Assembly (NCBI RefSeq): GCF_023715705.1 | Contig: NZ_JAMBOS010000008.1 | Span: forward strand, 62,001 to 126,000 | Source: Halalkalibacter oceani | Lineage (GTDB): Bacteria > Bacillota > Bacilli > Bacillales > Bacillaceae_D | Reading direction: 5' to 3' | DNA: 64,000 nucleotides | Shown: positions 44,794 to 54,200 of the stretch, one piece after another | Position numbering within the stretch: the stretch's first letter is position 1 | Layout: each line of letters opens with the position of its first letter | Notes under the pieces: generated by a model | Database searches by the model: none | Told to the model about the DNA's origin: nothing | Seen by the model: only the letters and a program-made list of their open reading frames with translations | Position numbers and translations under genes: made by a program

Positions 44794-45066
44794 ATGAGCG
44801 GAGAAATTAAAATTCTTTATAGCGATGTGGAACAGGAGCTGGCCAAGGTCGAAAGCGCGGTGCAGCAAGTCGATGGGACCTACCCTTCTTCCATAGGAGA
44901 AGGGAATGTGCTTGATGTTGTCACACGTTTAAATGAACTCTCAAGCGAGTTACAGCAGGTGATCGAGCAGTACCAAATGCTCGTCCTGAAAAATATAGAG
45001 AGTACGAGACAATCGTTGGAAGTGATGCGAGAAACAGATCATCAAATAAGTTCTTCTATTCGATAA
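44794..45066 (+). CDS. YwqI-like small WXG100-type partner protein
   Basis: This 90-aa helical protein begins MSGEIKILYSDVEQELAKVE and resembles YwqI-type proteins of LXG clusters. It lacks a clear W-x-G. It lies 23 bases upstream of the LXG gene and probably forms a complex with the LXG domain for export. It ends in ISSSIR, like the helical tails of WXG100 proteins. Confidence 0.75.
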   Translation: MSGEIKILYSDVEQELAKVESAVQQVDGTYPSSIGEGNVLDVVTRLNELSSELQQVIEQYQMLVLKNIESTRQSLEVMRETDHQISSSIR

Positions 45067-45088
45067 GCAGGAGGGAGCCGGCAATTCA

Positions 45089-46579
45089 ATGAAAACCTTG
45101 AATGTGGATGCATTACACAATGGAATTGATCAAGTGATCGAAACGCTTTCCTCCCAAAAAGAACAGCTGCAGCAAGTGAAGCTGAACATTCAAGCTATGA
45201 TTCATTTAGATGATTCTTTTGCAGGCAGCGGGGGAGGAGCAATCCGGTCTTTTTATCGGGATTGCCATCTCCCTTTCCTCGCTTTTTTTCAAGCGTTTGC
45301 CGTTGAATATGAAAGCGTGCTGCGACGAATGAAGGCAGCCTTGCAGGCATTGGAGCCTGCGCAGGACGGCTTTATTCGGCAAAGCTATTTGGAGCAGGAA
45401 GTGTCACAGGGAATTGAACAGCTGAAATCCGTCACAATCAGCTTAACGAATGATGCCAATCTGGCAATTCGCCGCGTACGTGATATCGTGTTCCTGCCGG
45501 ACATTAAGGATGAACCGGTTTTGCTTGAAGCAGGCAGAGCGAAGCGCCACACGGAGGACACGGTTGAGCAGCTGTATCAGTTTGACCAGCAGCAGACCGA
45601 GGCGTTGACGAGCGTTGGGAAAGATATTCAGCTGATGGCCCAGTACGTTAAGCAGGTCGAGGCCATTTTTACGAGTAAAGTCCATTCTCTTGCCTTCTTA
45701 ACCAATCAGGTTAAACGTAATCTGGCATATACCGCTTTATTAACGAATTTGCAAAAGAAAACAGAGGATCTCTATACGCTTTCCGCTTTTTCGCCTTTTA
45801 ATAGAGGATCTATCAATCACCCATATTGGACGGACTCGCTTTTTATGCATTATGCGGGACTGCGCTATGCCAACCAGGATGAGTACAGATGGCAGCTGTA
45901 TTCGACGATGATGAGCAGTGCTCGTCCGACAATGAATGAAAAGGTGGAGGACGAGGATGAAGGCCGGAAGTTTCTCATCGGAAAAGAAAGTGAGCCAAGA
46001 GGCGGATTTAGTGCAGCCGGTGGAGTAGGGTATTATGATAATAACTGGACTGGAATTTCCGAAGGCTTTCGCAATTCCGATTTGCCGATTGGCGGATCTT
46101 CACAATTTACAGGCGTTTATGCCGGGTTTGACCTGGATACAAGCGTTGTCGACGGCACTTACGCCCAGCGGATGGTCGATACCGAGCTGAAAGCGAGCAT
46201 AGGCGGACCGTCGATTTTTCCAATTGTCAAAGCGGAAGGTACCGTGCTGAGGCATCATGCGAGAGTACAGGCCGATAGTGACATTCCGGTCATTGGCCGG
46301 ACCGGAGTTGAAGGTGATGCGAAAATCCTGACCGCAAAAGGCTACGCCGGGGTCGACAATGCCTCTGTCGGGGTTGCGGCGAAAGCGGCGGTTATAGAAG
46401 GGGATGTCAGCGGGATTTTACCGATTCCGTTCACCGACTGGAATGCAAAGATAACGGCAGGGGCCTCGGGTGGAAGCATCGGCGGAGAAGCGAAAATAGG
46501 AAAAGAAACGATGCTTGATTTACGATTTATTATCGGAGTCAAATTAGGACTGAGCTTTGAAAGACAGATTGAGGATTAA
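45089..46579 (+). CDS. LXG-domain polymorphic effector (putative toxin)
   Basis: This 496-aa protein begins with an LXG domain (about 1-200: MKTLNVDALHNGIDQVIETL, FAGSGGGAIRSFYRD), typical of T7SSb toxins. The C-terminal region from about 315 is Gly/Ala-rich with repeated beta-like units (VGVAAKAAVIEGDVSG, ASGGSIGGEAKIGKET). I see no nuclease or protease motif, and glycine-rich repeats could mean membrane insertion, but that is inference. The following small proteins are likely partners or immunity factors. Confidence 0.82.
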   Translation: MKTLNVDALHNGIDQVIETLSSQKEQLQQVKLNIQAMIHLDDSFAGSGGGAIRSFYRDCHLPFLAFFQAFAVEYESVLRRMKAALQALEPAQDGFIRQSYLEQEVSQGIEQLKSVTISLTNDANLAIRRVRDIVFLPDIKDEPVLLEAGRAKRHTEDTVEQLYQFDQQQTEALTSVGKDIQLMAQYVKQVEAIFTSKVHSLAFLTNQVKRNLAYTALLTNLQKKTEDLYTLSAFSPFNRGSINHPYWTDSLFMHYAGLRYANQDEYRWQLYSTMMSSARPTMNEKVEDEDEGRKFLIGKESEPRGGFSAAGGVGYYDNNWTGISEGFRNSDLPIGGSSQFTGVYAGFDLDTSVVDGTYAQRMVDTELKASIGGPSIFPIVKAEGTVLRHHARVQADSDIPVIGRTGVEGDAKILTAKGYAGVDNASVGVAAKAAVIEGDVSGILPIPFTDWNAKITAGASGGSIGGEAKIGKETMLDLRFIIGVKLGLSFERQIED

Positions 46580-46619
46580 GCGTAATGACGCGCAATAGGT
46601 GATAAAGGAGAGAGAATCG

Positions 46620-46925
46620 ATGGCAGAAGAAATCAACCAATTAACCCTCCCTAACAACGGAGAGCTTTTACCGGTAGGCTCGGTCGTGACGGTGAAGTTC
46701 CTTGATCAGGCCGTGATGATTTATGGAAGAAAGCAGGAACAGGGAGAAAAGCAGAAAATTTGGGATTACGTCGCTTGTCCGTATCCACAGGGGCATTTAT
46801 CGAATGACACAAATGTCTTTTTTGATCGCGACCAAATCGAAACAGTCGTGTTTAAAGGGTTGGAAACAGAAGGAGAGCTGTTGTTACGCGAGCGCCTAAA
46901 AGAAGTTTTTGAAAAGAGGAGTTAA
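46620..46925 (+). CDS. DUF4176-type T7SS-associated protein
   Basis: This 101-aa soluble protein contains LPVGSVVTVKF, IYGRKQE and PYPQGHLSNDTNVFFD, the pattern of DUF4176 proteins that accompany LXG genes. ATG 46620 follows AAAGGAGAG. It lies between the LXG gene and a membrane protein; a chaperone or immunity role is possible but unproven. Confidence 0.75.
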   Translation: MAEEINQLTLPNNGELLPVGSVVTVKFLDQAVMIYGRKQEQGEKQKIWDYVACPYPQGHLSNDTNVFFDRDQIETVVFKGLETEGELLLRERLKEVFEKRS

Positions 46926-46928
46926 ACG

Positions 46929-47249
46929 GTGAATATATTGCTACAGCCTGTTTTTGATGCAATTGCCGAGGTGAAGCAGTGTCTCGGGCCTTATAAACAA
47001 ACGGATGCCAAGCAGAAGAAAACGAAGTACGCTTCATTAATGATGTTTAATCTTTTGTTTATTCTTCTTTACGCCATCTTAATCCTTTATTCGCTCTATT
47101 ACATGATTATGGCCTTTATCCATGGGTTATACGTGCTATTCGGCCTATGTGTCACCTTGCCGATGATCGGTGTATTTATTCTTTTACGAAGAAAAGTATA
47201 TCCGAAATTTAAGCAGGAGTATGTGAAAGGGCATGATCTCGAGCTTTAA
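46929..47249 (+). CDS. Two-helix membrane protein in the LXG cassette, candidate immunity
   Basis: This 106-aa protein starts with GTG and has two membrane helices (about 37-60 and 64-86) and a basic tail. It starts 4 bases after the DUF4176-type gene. Small membrane proteins right after LXG genes often protect the producer from membrane-targeting toxins. I do not recognise a named family. Confidence 0.65.
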   Translation: MNILLQPVFDAIAEVKQCLGPYKQTDAKQKKTKYASLMMFNLLFILLYAILILYSLYYMIMAFIHGLYVLFGLCVTLPMIGVFILLRRKVYPKFKQEYVKGHDLEL

Positions 47250-47273
47250 GAGACAAAGAAGAAGGAGACAGGA

Positions 47274-47750
47274 ATGAAACGGTTACTACTATGTCTGGGT
47301 CTAATGCTGGTGGTGGGGTGTTCAAACCCGGTAAAACAAGAAATCATTCATTACGTTAACGAAGAGGTCAATCCGATTTACAGTCTGGAGGAGGAAGCGG
47401 TTGACCATCTAAGCAGCGTGACGGGCAGTAATTATGTTGATGATGAAACCTTCTATCACACAATGGTGGAGGAAGTGCTGCCAAGGTATGAGCAATTTGT
47501 ACAGAGACTGGAAAGCATTGAGCCTCAATCGGAGGAGCTCGACAAGGTCCACGCTTTATTTGTGGAAGGGGCACAGCTGCAACGCAATTCGATGCGTCTT
47601 TCCTTACAGGGTGTTGAACAGGGAAGCGAAGAGGTCATTCAGGAAGCGAATCTTCTATTAGAGGAAGGAAAGGCGAAGATTGATCAATACATCGCTGAAA
47701 TGGAGACGTTGGCCGAGCAATACGAGGTTGAGTACGAGGTTTATGAATAG
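47274..47750 (+). CDS. Small lipoprotein in the LXG cassette
   Basis: This 158-aa protein has a lipobox VVGC (Cys16) and a helical, acidic mature part with many Glu/Gln. ATG 47274 follows GAAGGAGAC. It ends the cassette and is followed by a terminator. An extracellular immunity or adaptor role is possible: lipoprotein immunity factors are known in other T7SS effector pairs. Confidence 0.68.
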   Translation: MKRLLLCLGLMLVVGCSNPVKQEIIHYVNEEVNPIYSLEEEAVDHLSSVTGSNYVDDETFYHTMVEEVLPRYEQFVQRLESIEPQSEELDKVHALFVEGAQLQRNSMRLSLQGVEQGSEEVIQEANLLLEEGKAKIDQYIAEMETLAEQYEVEYEVYE

Positions 47751-47757
47751 AAAAAAG

Positions 47758-47795
47758 GACAGCCGCTGGATGATTCAAGTCTAACGGCTGTCTTT
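47758..47795 (+). terminator. Terminator at the end of the T7SS/LXG region
   Basis: GACAGCCG (47758-47765) pairs with CGGCTGTC (47785-47792), then TTTG. Moderate terminator. Confidence 0.6.
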
Positions 47796-47820
47796 GTTAA
47801 GCGGGAAAAGAGGTGGTTCG

Positions 47821-48057
47821 ATGAAACAGCTGCTGATCTTCTTTTTCGGGGAAAAATGTGAACGCAACAGGTGGCTTCAAGGATTTTATTGGTTTGCCGT
47901 CGTCTTTTTCTTCGTTATGCTGGCTTGCGCGCTTTACGGGTTGCTGCTAACTGGCCGCGTGCTTTTGCTCGTCCCGGTCTTTCTATTTCCATTTTTGTTC
48001 CAGGTTGTCTATGCTCAATTTCGTCCGACAGTGGGCAAAGAGAAGCGGCGATACTAG
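47821..48057 (+). CDS. Small two-helix membrane protein
   Basis: This 78-aa protein has two hydrophobic helices (about 20-42 and 45-66) and basic ends. ATG 47821 follows AAGAGGTGG. It lies after the T7SS terminator and before mqnB. It could be a further immunity protein or an unrelated gene. I do not recognise it. Confidence 0.6.
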   Translation: MKQLLIFFFGEKCERNRWLQGFYWFAVVFFFVMLACALYGLLLTGRVLLLVPVFLFPFLFQVVYAQFRPTVGKEKRRY

Positions 48058-48083
48058 CCAAGCGCAATGGAATTGGAGTACAC

Positions 48084-48098
48084 TTGAAATCGTAAACG
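48084..48098. promoter_or_regulatory. Weak cre-like site before mqnB
   Basis: TTGAAATCGTAAACG matches the cre consensus at 14 of 15 positions. A single short match before one operon is weak evidence. Confidence 0.25.
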
Positions 48099-48123
48099 CT
48101 TGTAACATAAAGGAGCAAAAACT

Positions 48124-48789
48124 ATGAACAAGAAGCAGAGGCCGCTGCGGTGCTTAATCGTGACGTCAGTGGCTGCGGAAAAAGAGGCTGTCGAGCGGGG
48201 ATTTGGAGCAGGCAGTGGAGTAACGGTCATCACAGGGGGTGTTGGACAAGCCGCTGCTGCTGCCAGCACGGCCCGGGAACTGGCGCGGGCAAGCTATGAC
48301 CTTGTCATTTGCGCCGGGATAGCCGGCGGGTTTCCAGAGCGGGCTGAGGTCGGGTCGATTGTCGTCGCAGACCGGATCATCGCCGCCGATCTCGGGACAG
48401 AATCGGCGGAAGGCTTTATCAGTATCGATTATTTGCAGCTTGGAACAACGGCGGTCATCGAAACAGAGCACGTGCTAAGCGGAAGGCTCGTCACGAGGCT
48501 GAGGGAAAAACAGCTGCCGGTTCACTCCGGCCCGATTTTGACTCTTTCCACCGTGACAGGTACCGCCGAAAGTGCCACGATGCTGGCGCAGCGTGTAGAC
48601 GGGGCGACTGCGGAAGGCATGGAGGGCTACGGGGTGGCTGTGGCGGCTACCCAGTTTGCTTTACCGGCAATGGAGATCCGGACGATTTCAAATCTTGTTG
48701 GCCCGCGTGACCGCGGGGCGTGGCGAATTAAAGAGGCGCTGGCTGTTTTAGAGCAAGCCAGTGCAGCATTCATGGAGGTTATTCAATGA
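48124..48789 (+). CDS. mqnB: Futalosine hydrolase
   Basis: This 221-aa protein is in the MTA/SAH nucleosidase fold. The N-terminal CLIVTSVAAEKEAV and the conserved DLVICAGIAGGFPERAEVG fit futalosine hydrolase, which releases hypoxanthine to give dehypoxanthine futalosine in menaquinone synthesis. The C-terminal VRDRG-like VGPRDRGAWRI is seen. It overlaps mqnD by 4 bases, which strongly supports the call over a general nucleosidase. Confidence 0.88.
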   Translation: MNKKQRPLRCLIVTSVAAEKEAVERGFGAGSGVTVITGGVGQAAAAASTARELARASYDLVICAGIAGGFPERAEVGSIVVADRIIAADLGTESAEGFISIDYLQLGTTAVIETEHVLSGRLVTRLREKQLPVHSGPILTLSTVTGTAESATMLAQRVDGATAEGMEGYGVAVAATQFALPAMEIRTISNLVGPRDRGAWRIKEALAVLEQASAAFMEVIQ

Positions 48790-49613
48790 AAATAGCATAT
48801 TCCCCTTGTCCGAACGATACATTTGTTTTTCATGCCTGGGTGCATGGTCTGATTGAGGGCGCGCCGAAGCTTGAGGTAACATTTGCGGATATTGATATTA
48901 CAAACAAGCTGGCGGCCGAACGAAAGGGTCCGGAAGTGCTGAAAATCTCTTATGGAGCCCTTCCGTGGGTGCTGTCAGATTATGCGCTTGTTCCGTGCGG
49001 AGGAGCGCTCGGAAGAGGCTGCGGTCCGCTCGTGCTGACGAAGGAGTCGGCCGGACCGGCAGCTCTTTCCGGCCGGAGAGTCGCCGTGCCGAGTGAGCGT
49101 TCCACAGCCTATTTGCTTTTCCGCTTATGGGCGGCTCAGCAGGTGCCGGGAGGAGTCGGTGAGATTGTCGTGATGCCGTTTCATGAGATCATGCCGGCGG
49201 TACGTGATGGAAAAATCGACGCCGGTCTTGTCATTCATGAAGCCCGTTTTACCTTTCAGGACTACGGCCTGAAGCAGCTCGCTGACCTCGGCAATTGGTG
49301 GGAAGACGACACCGGTCTGCCGATTCCGCTCGGCGCGATCATTGCCCACCGTTCACTGAATAAAGAGGAAATTGCCAAGTGGGCGCGCGCGTCCGTTGAA
49401 TATGCCTGGGCGCATCCGGAGGCTTCAAAGGCTTATGTGATGGAGCACGCCCAGGAGCTTTCCCCGCAAGTGGCGCAGTCTCATATAGATCTATACGTCA
49501 ATGAGTTTACGGCCGATCTTGGTGAGGCGGGCTATGCGGCTGTTGAAGCATTACTGGGCAGAGCGGCAGAGGAAGGCTTTGTTCCAGAATTTGACCTGGC
49601 AGCATTACGTTAG
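48786..49613 (+). CDS. mqnD: 1,4-dihydroxy-6-naphthoate synthase
   Basis: This 275-aa protein has the periplasmic-binding-like fold of MqnD, with IAYSPCPNDTFVFHAW at the N-terminus, LPWVLSDYALVPCGGALG and DAGLVIHEARFTFQDYGL. MqnD cleaves cyclic dehypoxanthine futalosine to 1,4-dihydroxy-6-naphthoate. ATG overlaps the mqnB stop. mqnA, mqnC and mqnE are not in the window. Confidence 0.92.
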   Translation: MKIAYSPCPNDTFVFHAWVHGLIEGAPKLEVTFADIDITNKLAAERKGPEVLKISYGALPWVLSDYALVPCGGALGRGCGPLVLTKESAGPAALSGRRVAVPSERSTAYLLFRLWAAQQVPGGVGEIVVMPFHEIMPAVRDGKIDAGLVIHEARFTFQDYGLKQLADLGNWWEDDTGLPIPLGAIIAHRSLNKEEIAKWARASVEYAWAHPEASKAYVMEHAQELSPQVAQSHIDLYVNEFTADLGEAGYAAVEALLGRAAEEGFVPEFDLAALR

Positions 49614-49699
49614 AAAAGAGAGAAGAGCTTGAGACAAAACCAGCATTGACCTATTGGCAATAGCTCTACAAGAGCGTGGCGGTTCCGCCCATTGTTTAA

Positions 49700-49749
49700 G
49701 GGGCTGGGAAAAAGGCATCAAAGCAGCCTTTTCCCTAGTCTCTTTTTTT
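49700..49749 (+). terminator. Terminator after mqnD; second copy of the dispersed hairpin family
   Basis: GGCTGGGAAAAAGGC pairs with GCCTTTTCCCTAGTC (imperfect), followed by TTTTTTT at 49743-49749. Its left flank and stem resemble 10688-10755. Confidence 0.82.
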
Positions 49750-49811
49750 GCCCAATTTCTTCCTCCCTTTATCTCTATCAATCATGTATAATACGATAAG
49801 GGGGTATGGTT

Positions 49812-50870
49812 ATGGAGCATGAATATGAAGTTATCATCATTGGAGCGGGACAGGCCGGAATTGCGATGAGTCACCATTTGAAGATGAAAGGAATTGATCA
49901 TCTGATGATTGATTCCAGTGCTCAAATTGGTCAATCCTGGCTTTCGCGTTATAAATCACTCGTCTTATTTACGCCTAAACGATTCAGCTCTCTTCCGGGT
50001 ATGGAAATGGAAGGTGATCCGGAAAGCTATCCGACCAGGGAAGAAATGGCGGTGTATTTACAAGCATACGTTTCCCACTTTCAGCTGCCTTATGAGCTGA
50101 ACATCACGGTTAATCGACTTGAATTCGAAGACAACGTTTTCCGCATGACAACAAATAAAAAGATGCTGTACGCCAGGCAAGTTGTGGTTGCGACCGGCGC
50201 TTTTCAAAAGCCCTATATTCCACCGCTCATTACGAGCACTGAGGGGGAAATCGTCCAGCTTCATTCCTCTACGTATGTTTCACCGGCCAACCTGTCTGAA
50301 GGGACTACGCTCGTGGTTGGCGGCGGCAATTCCGGGGCACAAATCGCTGTCGAATTGGCGAATGATCAACGAGATGTTTTTCATGCCATTTCCGCTCCGA
50401 TGCGCTTCCTTCCGCTCCGGCTTTTCGGGCAAAGCATCTTCCATTGGCTCGAAAAGAGCGGCCTATTATACGCCGGTCTCGATACAAAACGAGGAAGATG
50501 GTTTCAGAAGAAGAATGATCCGGTATTTGGAATGGAATTAAAAACATTAATCAAGGCCGGGCGAGTGACGCAAAAGACCCGGGTGAGAGAGGTCACCGGG
50601 CAGCTCGTGACCTTTGAGGACGGCACGCAACTGACGGCTAACAATATAATTTGGGCAACGGGCTTTGTTCCTGATTATGACTGGATACAGATCGACGGAG
50701 TTATATCGGCCGCCGGGCAACCTAAGCATGAGCGCGGTGTGACAGACATAAAAGGCCTCTTTTTCCTCGGCCTGCCATGGCAGCACCAGCGAGGCTCGGC
50801 CTTAGTATGTGGTATCGGGAAGGATGCGGCATATGTTGCCCTTTATATTGAAAAGAACCTACAGACCTAA
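49812..50870 (+). CDS. Flavin-containing monooxygenase-like FAD/NAD(P) oxidoreductase
   Basis: This 352-aa protein has an FAD site VIIIGAGQAGIAMSHHLK at the N-terminus and an NADP site TLVVGGGNSGAQIAVELA near residue 165, followed by IIWATGFVPDY. The layout matches CzcO/FMO-like flavoproteins (Baeyer-Villiger and related). ATG 49812 follows AAGGGGG. The substrate is unknown. It is a lone gene next to the CRISPR region. Confidence 0.83.
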   Translation: MEHEYEVIIIGAGQAGIAMSHHLKMKGIDHLMIDSSAQIGQSWLSRYKSLVLFTPKRFSSLPGMEMEGDPESYPTREEMAVYLQAYVSHFQLPYELNITVNRLEFEDNVFRMTTNKKMLYARQVVVATGAFQKPYIPPLITSTEGEIVQLHSSTYVSPANLSEGTTLVVGGGNSGAQIAVELANDQRDVFHAISAPMRFLPLRLFGQSIFHWLEKSGLLYAGLDTKRGRWFQKKNDPVFGMELKTLIKAGRVTQKTRVREVTGQLVTFEDGTQLTANNIIWATGFVPDYDWIQIDGVISAAGQPKHERGVTDIKGLFFLGLPWQHQRGSALVCGIGKDAAYVALYIEKNLQT

Positions 50871-51242
50871 AAAACAGCTCCCTGAAAGCTTAATAATTCA
50901 GGAAGACATTGACATTAGCCTTTCAAGTTAGATTCTAATATGAAGCCATTTGGAGAAAGGGTGAACTTCTACATACCGACAAATTTCCTCGTCGAGAAGT
51001 TCACCTGTAAATATGACCATCATATCGACACGTCGATTAAGATGTTGCGATGATAGGGAAAGAGGCTTCTTATATAGTAAGATAAAAATGATGAAGTTTG
51101 CTGAAGGGATGATAGCAAAACGATATTTTATCCTCGGCTTCGGCATGTAAAATAAAAAGAAAAGATTAGCATTTAGTTGAGGAAAAAGCAAATCCTGAAA
51201 AGTGAATATGTTAAAAATGCTATTATTAAAGGATCTATCAAC
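50871..51242. other. Intergenic region before the CRISPR trailer
   Basis: CCTGAA/TTCAGG at 50881-50902 may end the flavoprotein transcript. A perfect 11-bp inverted repeat, GGTGAACTTCT (50960-50970) and AGAAGTTCACC (50995-51005), encloses 24 bases. A weak minus-strand frame at 50928-51191 lacks family character. This AT-rich stretch borders the decayed end of the array. Confidence 0.4.
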
Positions 51243-54200
51243 CTTTATAACCCACTACGTTCAGATAGAGATTTGAGCCTTACACTGAATCTTTCTTTAC
51301 AACCCACTACGTTCAGATAAAGTCTAATTGTTTTTTATATCATCTATTATATCATCCTTTTATTGCACTGTATTTAGGTGAAAGAGAAATCCAATATATA
51401 TAACCCACTACGTACAGATAAAAGTGAGTGTTTTTGGCGATATGCCGGGTCCCAGGCAGACTTTATAACCCGCTACGTTTAGATAAAAGTCCAGGAGAGC
51501 TTTAGGGTATTTCAGACATTTACTTACTTTATAACCCACTACGTTCAGATAAAAGTGTGGATGGCAGAAAACTACCCACCCTTTTTGATAAATTTATAAC
51601 CCACTACGTTCAGATAAAAGGGCCGTCACTGCGCCTAATGTCCACAGTCCGGGACTCTTTATAACCCACTACGTTCAGATAAAAGGATTTTTTCGAATGT
51701 GCTATCGGTTCTGCATTTTCCTTTATAACCCACTACGTTCAGATAAAAGAGTGTACTGGTGAGCGCTTGGCAGTTTTATTGTGCGCTTTATAACCCACTA
51801 CGTTCAGATAAAAGTCCGGCGGTTGTTGAAGCAAGTAATCTCAAAAAATTACTTTATAACCCACTACGTTCAGATAAAAGGAAAATATCAGCACTTATGG
51901 AGGCGTTGGAGTCGACTTTATAACCCACTACGTTCAGATAAAAGATAAACGTCACCGCTTCAGCTCTTGTTAATGTACCTCTTTATAACCCACTACGTTC
52001 AGATAAAAGCAAACATGTTTAAAACTCCCTTTCTATATTTCTTTCTTTATAACCCACTACGTTCAGATAAAAGCGACGACACGCCTTTTGATACGTTGTT
52101 TAATTTTACCGCTTTATAACCCACTACGTTCAGATAAAAGACAGGCTGCGGGCTGTACGGTCTACACTATCGCCCCTTTATAACCCACTACGTTCAGATA
52201 AAAGATCATGTAACCACCTCTTTATCGATGACGAGATACTTCCTTTATAACCCACTACGTTCAGATAAAAGAGAGAGTGCTGTCTTCTTATCTCCTATCT
52301 TATTTAACTTTATAACCCACTACGTTCAGATAAAAGATTCCTGCTGCATCTTCAAAATAGTGACCTAACTCACTTTATAACCCACTACGTTCAGATAAAA
52401 GGAATGTCGCAAGGATTTTGAACCAGGAGAAATCGTACTTTATAACCCACTACGTTCAGATAAAAGAATGGCGCCGCGCATGGAATAAAAAAGCTGCCCT
52501 TCCTTTATAACCCACTACGTTCAGATAAAAGCTCCGTCCGTTGGATCGCTAAAATACTGTAGATTCATCTTTATAACCCACTACGTTCAGATAAAAGGAT
52601 GTTATCAACCGCCTGAACGAGCGTATGATGGATCTTTATAACCCACTACGTTCAGATAAAAGGAGCAGGTAAGACCGATCCTCAACCCGATGCTCAGGCT
52701 TTATAACCCACTACGTTCAGATAAAAGGTTATTAGCTTTATTGCCGTCTATATGGTTAACTTGCTTTATAACCCACTACGTTCAGATAAAAGGATATTTA
52801 GGTGATAAAATGAATCTTATATTTTTTGACTTTATAACCCACTACGTTCAGATAAAAGAGTGACGATTATACCAACTGTAGCAACAATATTTCTACTTTA
52901 TAACCCACTACGTTCAGATAAAAGGGTGATGGAAAAACAACTGTGGCTGGTAAGCTTTCACTTTATAACCCACTACGTTCAGATAAAAGAATAACGCCAG
53001 CCGCTATAACAAGCCCATAACCTTGTCTTTATAACCCACTACGTTCAGATAAAAGGGAAAACAAACAACACTAATGCAGCAATCAACGCCAACTTTATAA
53101 CCCACTACGTTCAGATAAAAGTAGGGATGTTGTCGCATAATGAGCGACAAAACATTTCTTTATAACCCACTACGTTCAGATAAAAGAACGTACCCCGTCC
53201 ATAGCAATGCCAGGACAAGCAGCTTTATAACCCACTACGTTCAGATAAAAGGAAATACAGGTTTTAACCTTCTAAAGGAGGATTTTACTTTATAACCCAC
53301 TACGTTCAGATAAAAGCGTCACCTCTTGTCATTTGAATAACTTACGAATTCCTTCTTTATAACCCACTACGTTCAGATAAAAGTCTCTGATGCTGTGCCT
53401 TCTGAGTTTTCTAATTGAGCTTTATAACCCACTACGTTCAGATAAAAGTTGACAATCACCCATCCATTAATATGTGGCATTTGTACTTTATAACCCACTA
53501 CGTTCAGATAAAAGGTTAAGCATTTCTAAAACTCCAGCGGCTTTATCAGTCTTTATAACCCACTACGTTCAGATAAAAGAAACATTCCTAAAATGTTGGG
53601 CGGGGCTACTTCTTCTTTATAACCCACTACGTTCAGATAAAAGAATGTAGGTAAAAAAGCAAGTTTAGCAGTGACTACCCCTTTATAACCCACTACGTTC
53701 AGATAAAAGGTTACTCTGCAAGTAATATAGGAGGTTAGTTTATGCTCTTTATAACCCACTACGTTCAGATAAAAGGTAGGTGCCACGGATTATTCTAAAG
53801 AACGAGTGACCTTTATAACCCACTACGTTCAGATAAAAGCGTTTTAATGGCTTATAAACTAAAATTAAAGTATACTTTATAACCCACTACGTTCAGATAA
53901 AAGTTGTCCATATCCTCCTATATAATAATAATAGTTATTACTTTATAACCCACTACGTTCAGATAAAAGAAAGAGTTTCCAAGTTATCAAGCTTATGTGC
54001 AAGTTCCTTTATAACCCACTACGTTCAGATAAAAGGGAAAGTTAGTTCGAGGATGGACAAGAGGTCACATTCCTTTATAACCCACTACGTTCAGATAAAA
54101 GGTTACAACCTTCGCTTGATTGGCTGCGTCATCGTCCCTTTATAACCCACTACGTTCAGATAAAAGGTGGGATACGGAGGGTGTGTATCGCTATGTTTAC

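Noticed and set aside
50928-51191. Minus-strand frame of 87 codons before the array
   Set aside because: It spans an inverted repeat and has neither family similarity nor convincing start.
51324-51395. 72-base spacer that might hide a lost repeat
   Set aside because: No recognisable repeat remnant could be seen inside, so it is kept as one abnormal spacer.
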